Assembly: GCA_045577925.1 (NCBI GenBank)
Contig: JAZNJH010000055.1
Location: 1-8,259 of the forward strand
Origin: UBA4717 sp045577925
GTDB lineage: Bacteria; Bacillota; Clostridia; Oscillospirales; CAG-272
DNA length: 8,259 bases
Direction of reading: 5' to 3'
A program made the translations under genes and the position numbers. Of the stretch, positions 5,648 through 8,259 are shown one piece after another; the stretch's first letter is position 1; every line of letters begins with the position of its first letter. The notes below the pieces were generated by a model. That model had not been told where the DNA came from and made no database searches. It saw only the letters and a program-made list of their open reading frames with translations.

Positions 5648-6286
5648 ATGGGACTGTTTATACTTGAACTTATTGCTACGGCGGCGCTTGCGCTTTCGGG
5701 TGCAGTGCTCGGGCTCAGAAAGAGGCTTGACATATTCGGCGTAAGCGTGCTTGCTCTTGTAGCAGGACTTGGCGGCAGTGTTATCAGAGATATTATACTC
5801 GGCCTTACCCCGCCGCTTGCTTTTATAAATCCGATATATGCCGCAGTCGCACTTGCAGTTGCAATACTTGCGTTTATTTTACTGCGTCGGGTTGCACTGT
5901 GCAATCACTGCGCATTTGAAAAAATCTTTTTGATTGCCGATGCCATAGGACTTGGCATATTTACTGCCACAGGCGTGGTGACTGCCGTTAATGCAGGCTT
6001 TGTGGGAAATATATTCCTTCTTGTTCTTGTCGGTATCGTTGCAGGTGCCAGCGGCGGTGTACTTCGTGATCTGCTTGCATTTGAAAGACCTGTACTCGTA
6101 TTCAAGAGACTTTATGCTCTCGCCCCGCTTGTCGGAGCCGTGCTTTGCGTACTGCTTATCCTTTCGGGCGTTGGACAGACGATAGCGATAATAGCGAGTG
6201 CTGTTGCGGTTATACTCGTTCGCTTACTTTCGTTTTACGGCAGATGCTTTTCACGTAAGAGCGATGACTGCGAATGTGATGACTGA
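5648..6286 (+). CDS. UPF0126/TRIC-family membrane protein
   Basis: A 212-residue integral membrane protein, almost wholly hydrophobic. It shows the internal repeat typical of the UPF0126 (YadS/YvgT-like) family: GLGGSVIRD (40-48) in the first half and GASGGVLRD (133-141) in the second, each followed by a LG/LAFERP-type loop. The family has two repeats of about three helices plus a last helix. Prokaryotic relatives of TRIC channels belong here and form trimeric monovalent cation channels. Whether this member is a channel or a small-molecule transporter is not shown; glycine transport has also been discussed for relatives. The C-terminal tail is short, charged and Cys-containing (about 198-212). 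AAGGAG (5634-5639) lies eight bases before the ATG. It probably shares a transcript with proC and is followed by a strong terminator. Confidence 0.88.
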   Translation: MGLFILELIATAALALSGAVLGLRKRLDIFGVSVLALVAGLGGSVIRDIILGLTPPLAFINPIYAAVALAVAILAFILLRRVALCNHCAFEKIFLIADAIGLGIFTATGVVTAVNAGFVGNIFLLVLVGIVAGASGGVLRDLLAFERPVLVFKRLYALAPLVGAVLCVLLILSGVGQTIAIIASAVAVILVRLLSFYGRCFSRKSDDCECDD

Positions 6287-6301
6287 ATTATAAATGATAC
6301 A

Positions 6302-6316
6302 CCCCGTTATACGGGG
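6302..6316 (+). repeat. Small hairpin between the TRIC gene and its terminator
   Basis: CCCCG-TTATA-CGGGG is a perfect five-base inverted repeat 15 bases after the stop codon and 9 bases before the main terminator stem. It has no U-run of its own. It may protect the 3' end of the transcript, or be a weak extra terminator. Confidence 0.5.
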
Positions 6317-6320
6317 AAAC

Positions 6321-6355
6321 AAAAGCCCGGTCGGAGTAATCCGACCGGGTCTTTT
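6321..6355. terminator. Bidirectional terminator between converging genes
   Basis: CCCGGTCGG (6326-6334) and CCGACCGGG (6341-6349) form a perfect 9-bp GC-rich stem with a six-base loop. TCTTTT follows on the plus strand and CTTTT on the minus strand. It serves the proC/TRIC unit and the converging membrane-protein gene that ends at 6365. Confidence 0.92.
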
Positions 6356-6364
6356 CTAATCCGT

Positions 6365-7732
6365 CTAATCTTTTGCTTTTGTTGCAATCTCGATAATATA
6401 TTCTTTTTTATACTCGTTTTCACGAAGCATGTTTAATTCATCGGAATCAAAATCGCCGAGGCTGTATCTTACTATATATGGTTCGATAAACTCTTTGTCA
6501 AAGTAAGCCAAATATTCACAGGCATATTCGAAAGCTATAATGTTTCCTTCAGAAATTAATTGCTCACAAGTTTTTATGATAATATCATGATACTCATAAT
6601 CTTGTATTTCTTCAAACATAACGACTTTAGGTTCGCCATTTTCTTTAAAGCATATTGCTTCATTATCGTATACATACACTCTCTTGCCGTTAATCAAATA
6701 TTCAATAAAGTTATTTTTGGCATAGTAATCTGAACTATATACATAATTACGGTGATACGTGTTCAGCTTTGTGTTGCCATTGTAAATACTTATAAATGAG
6801 CCTTGATAACAGGTTTGGTTATTATAATCGCTGTCTAAGCGGGTAATTGTAATTGCAGTATCGGCAAAATCAAAACTACCGTCTGGCTTTTTTAAATAAT
6901 CCGAGGATGAGCTGGTGAATTTACTTATTGTTGAATCGGGATATAAAAATGCCTTTACATACAACAGAAGATGCAATACTAAAGTAACGCAACTTATTCT
7001 GATAAAGAAAGAGAAAAGCTTTCTTATCGAATCGCCGGGCAGTTTAAAATTATTATTGTCGTTTTCTTCTGTATCACCGAAGTTGATAGTATGAACGATT
7101 ATCAAAACAAATCCGATCACATTGTCCAGTGTCAGACTTATAATGCTGTGAATGAAATCAATATTTCTTATACCGCTTATCAGTTCGTGGCTTGTGGAAA
7201 TATATTTTCCGTATAAATTATTACACTGTAAAATCAGCTTTATATCGATAAAGCAAGCTATGAACGCTATTCCAAAAACTATTGCGGACATGGCGAAAAA
7301 GAGGTTTTTGCTTTTAAATACACTTGAACTCTTATTAGTAAGAACTATGTAAATAATAATCCATTCAAGCACGATGAATACATCGGTTATAATGTATTCG
7401 CCTTTTATTAAAGCCGAGCACAACAATCTAATGGTATCAAGCCCTGTTTTTACAGCAACTAAGACAAGCGCTTTATTAATGCCGTATTTTTTCCATGGCT
7501 GTACGTACGGATCGAAAATATTCTTAGAAAACAACGATTTGTTTCGTGCAAAAAATATATTCAATAACAGAATAAACAAGAAATAATATACGGCATTCAA
7601 AAGAAGAATTATTATTGTCTTCCATGAGTTGAATTCCAATATATGTTTCGGATAATAACTAGCACTCCAGAAAAATACGTTTACCAAAAAAAGTGTTATT
7701 ATGTTGTATGTAATAGTATATATTTTTTTCAA
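6365..7732 (-). CDS. Unrecognised multi-span membrane protein with soluble C-terminal domain
   Basis: A 455-residue protein I do not recognise. It begins at TTG 7732; AGGAG (7741-7745) lies eight bases upstream and no ATG is in frame nearby, so the TTG start is well supported. Hydrophobic segments fall at about residues 9-27, 38-61, 87-107, 115-132, 145-167, 196-217 and 240-264, suggesting seven membrane helices. A polar linker of Asp, Glu and Asn sits at about 219-229. From about 265 to the end the protein is soluble, rich in Tyr, Asp and Asn, with beta-like segments followed by helical, charged sequence. No catalytic, nucleotide-binding or zinc motif is evident. Codon and base use are clearly more AT-rich than the ilv, proC and TRIC genes, suggesting an accessory or recently acquired gene. 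It appears monocistronic, between its own promoter and a shared terminator. Confidence 0.85.
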   Translation of the reverse strand: MKKIYTITYNIITLFLVNVFFWSASYYPKHILEFNSWKTIIILLLNAVYYFLFILLLNIFFARNKSLFSKNIFDPYVQPWKKYGINKALVLVAVKTGLDTIRLLCSALIKGEYIITDVFIVLEWIIIYIVLTNKSSSVFKSKNLFFAMSAIVFGIAFIACFIDIKLILQCNNLYGKYISTSHELISGIRNIDFIHSIISLTLDNVIGFVLIIVHTINFGDTEENDNNNFKLPGDSIRKLFSFFIRISCVTLVLHLLLYVKAFLYPDSTISKFTSSSSDYLKKPDGSFDFADTAITITRLDSDYNNQTCYQGSFISIYNGNTKLNTYHRNYVYSSDYYAKNNFIEYLINGKRVYVYDNEAICFKENGEPKVVMFEEIQDYEYHDIIIKTCEQLISEGNIIAFEYACEYLAYFDKEFIEPYIVRYSLGDFDSDELNMLRENEYKKEYIIEIATKAKD

Positions 7733-7790
7733 AACTATTTCTCCTGTTTACAAACAAATAATTATATCTGTCACCTATCATATTAAAATC

Positions 7791-7819
7791 ATTATATCAT
7801 TTAAATGACTGTCAGTCAA
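7791..7819 (-). promoter_or_regulatory. Sigma-A promoter of the AT-rich membrane-protein gene
   Basis: On the minus strand TTGACT (7814-7819) is followed by a 17-base spacer and TATAAT (7791-7796). Transcription should begin near 7784, giving a leader of about 50 nt. A weaker TATAAT at 7761-7766 lacks a good -35. Confidence 0.85.
7806..7818. promoter_or_regulatory. Palindrome over the -35 box, operator candidate
   Basis: TGACTGTCAGTCA is a perfect five-base inverted repeat with a three-base centre, and it covers most of the -35 box of the membrane-protein gene. Palindromes of this form are common sites for TetR-type repressors in Firmicutes, but no regulator gene lies in the window. The site is seen; its use is inferred. 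Confidence 0.45.
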
Positions 7820-7945
7820 TAATGATTTGTATACTTAAATTCGGATAAACACTTTATTATTCAGCTTTTTAAGAGCATCACGATTGAAGAAGTTTTAGGG
7901 AAATAACAAAGTAAATACTAACTATAATATGGCATTATAGGAAAA
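7820..7945. other. Intergenic stretch with a short open remnant and a palindrome
   Basis: No supported gene. On the plus strand 7826-7906 is open for 26 codons after two stop codons and ends in TAA, with no start or ribosome site. CTATAAT-ATGGC-ATTATAG (7922-7940) is a perfect seven-base inverted repeat that lies just outside the ackA terminator. Confidence 0.35.
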
Positions 7946-7980
7946 GGCTGTCGAAGATTTCCTCCGACAGCCGTCTTTTT
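7941..7980. terminator. Terminator after ackA, usable from both strands
   Basis: GGCTGTCG (7946-7953) and CGACAGCC (7965-7972) form a perfect 8-bp stem with an 11-base loop. On the minus strand it lies 14 bases after the ackA stop and is followed by TTTTCC. On the plus strand it is followed by a longer T-run, TCTTTTTT. Since ackA is the only nearby gene reading into it, that is its main client. Confidence 0.87.
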
Positions 7981-7986
7981 TATATA

Positions 7987-8259
7987 TTACTTGAGTTTTG
8001 CTGCGATTGCTTCTGTATCCTTTGCAATAACGAGTTCTTCGTTTGTAGGAATTACATATACCTTAACCTTGGAGTCAGCGGCTGAGATGATAACACTGTC
8101 ATCCTGGTGATGAGCTGCATCGTTGCTTGCCTTGTCAAGCTTGATTCCGAAGAATTCCATATCAGCACAAACAAGCTCTCTGATAACAGGCGTGTTTTCG
8201 CCGATACCTGCTGTGAATACAACTGCATCAAGACCGTTCATTGCGGCTGTATATGAGCC
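7987..8259 (-). CDS. ackA: Acetate kinase, C-terminal 90 residues (5' end outside window)
   Basis: Interconverts acetyl phosphate plus ADP and acetate plus ATP, giving energy in the phosphotransacetylase-acetate kinase route of fermenting bacteria. Only the C-terminal part, of a usual length near 400 residues, is present. The frame is open to the window edge and begins GSYTAAMNGLDAVVFTAGIGEN, with the ASKHA-fold nucleotide-binding motif FTAGIGEN. FFGIKLD follows, and the family's end signature VYVIPTNEELVIAKDT lies near the C-terminus. The internal ATG at 8239-8241 is not the start, because conserved family sequence continues upstream of it. It ends at TAA 7987-7989, followed by a hairpin terminator. 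pta is often next to ackA and could lie beyond the right edge. Confidence 0.96.
   Translation of the reverse strand, partial: GSYTAAMNGLDAVVFTAGIGENTPVIRELVCADMEFFGIKLDKASNDAAHHQDDSVIISAADSKVKVYVIPTNEELVIAKDTEAIAAKLK

Noticed and set aside
5557..6185. Several 60-115 codon frames overlapping the TRIC gene on both strands
   Set aside because: Shadow frames of a gene with clear internal-repeat family motifs.
7152..7586. Two plus-strand frames opposite the AT-rich membrane protein
   Set aside because: No ribosome sites, and they lie wholly within the longer frame that has a promoter, ribosome site and terminator.
1..8259. CRISPR arrays, tRNA/rRNA genes, insertion sequences or prophage attachment sites
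   Set aside because: I looked for regular direct repeats, tRNA-like cloverleaf ends, transposase motifs and long terminal repeats and saw none.

Overview
The window looks like a chromosomal segment from an anaerobic, low-to-moderate GC Clostridia bacterium, probably in or near the Oscillospiraceae/Ruminococcaceae. The evidence is consensus sigma-A promoters with 17-base spacers, AGGAG-type ribosome binding sites, a T-box leader, an acetate kinase gene, and a zinc-ribbon protein of a type I remember as uncharacterised but common in that group. I cannot name a species from the sequence. Both ends cut through genes: ilvC on the left and ackA on the right.

Positions 1-3480 (minus strand) hold a branched-chain amino acid operon read ilvB-ilvN-ilvC. 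A perfect TTGACA-17-TATAAT promoter drives a leader of about 317 nt. The leader has a T-box (AGAGAG and GAGC motifs, the AAGTAGAGTGGTACCGC T-box) and an intrinsic terminator that can trade places with an antiterminator. The specifier codon by position is most likely GUC (Val), so the operon should be switched on by uncharged tRNA.

Positions 3540-4561 (plus strand) hold a divergent unit with its own TTGACT-17-TATAAT promoter. It encodes a 216-residue cysteine-rich zinc-ribbon-like protein. After that come about 150 nt with nested hairpins, then a 31-residue Cys-rich membrane peptide that is too short for routine gene calling, then a strong terminator. The RNA between the two genes can be drawn as a three-way junction whose closing stem uses the same U-run as a long hairpin ending next to the peptide's ribosome binding site. 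This riboswitch-like arrangement is the most novel thing here.

Positions 4700-6356 (plus strand) hold proC (pyrroline-5-carboxylate reductase, last step of proline synthesis) and, 58 bases later, a UPF0126/TRIC-type membrane protein. A bidirectional terminator follows.

Positions 6365-7820 (minus strand) hold an AT-rich gene for an unrecognised 455-residue protein. It has about seven membrane segments, a soluble C-terminal domain, a TTG start with a good ribosome binding site, and a consensus promoter whose -35 box lies inside a TGACT-n3-AGTCA palindrome. Its composition and lack of recognisable relatives suggest an accessory gene between housekeeping blocks. After a 254-base intergenic stretch with a terminator, the 3' end of ackA (acetate kinase, minus strand) closes the window.
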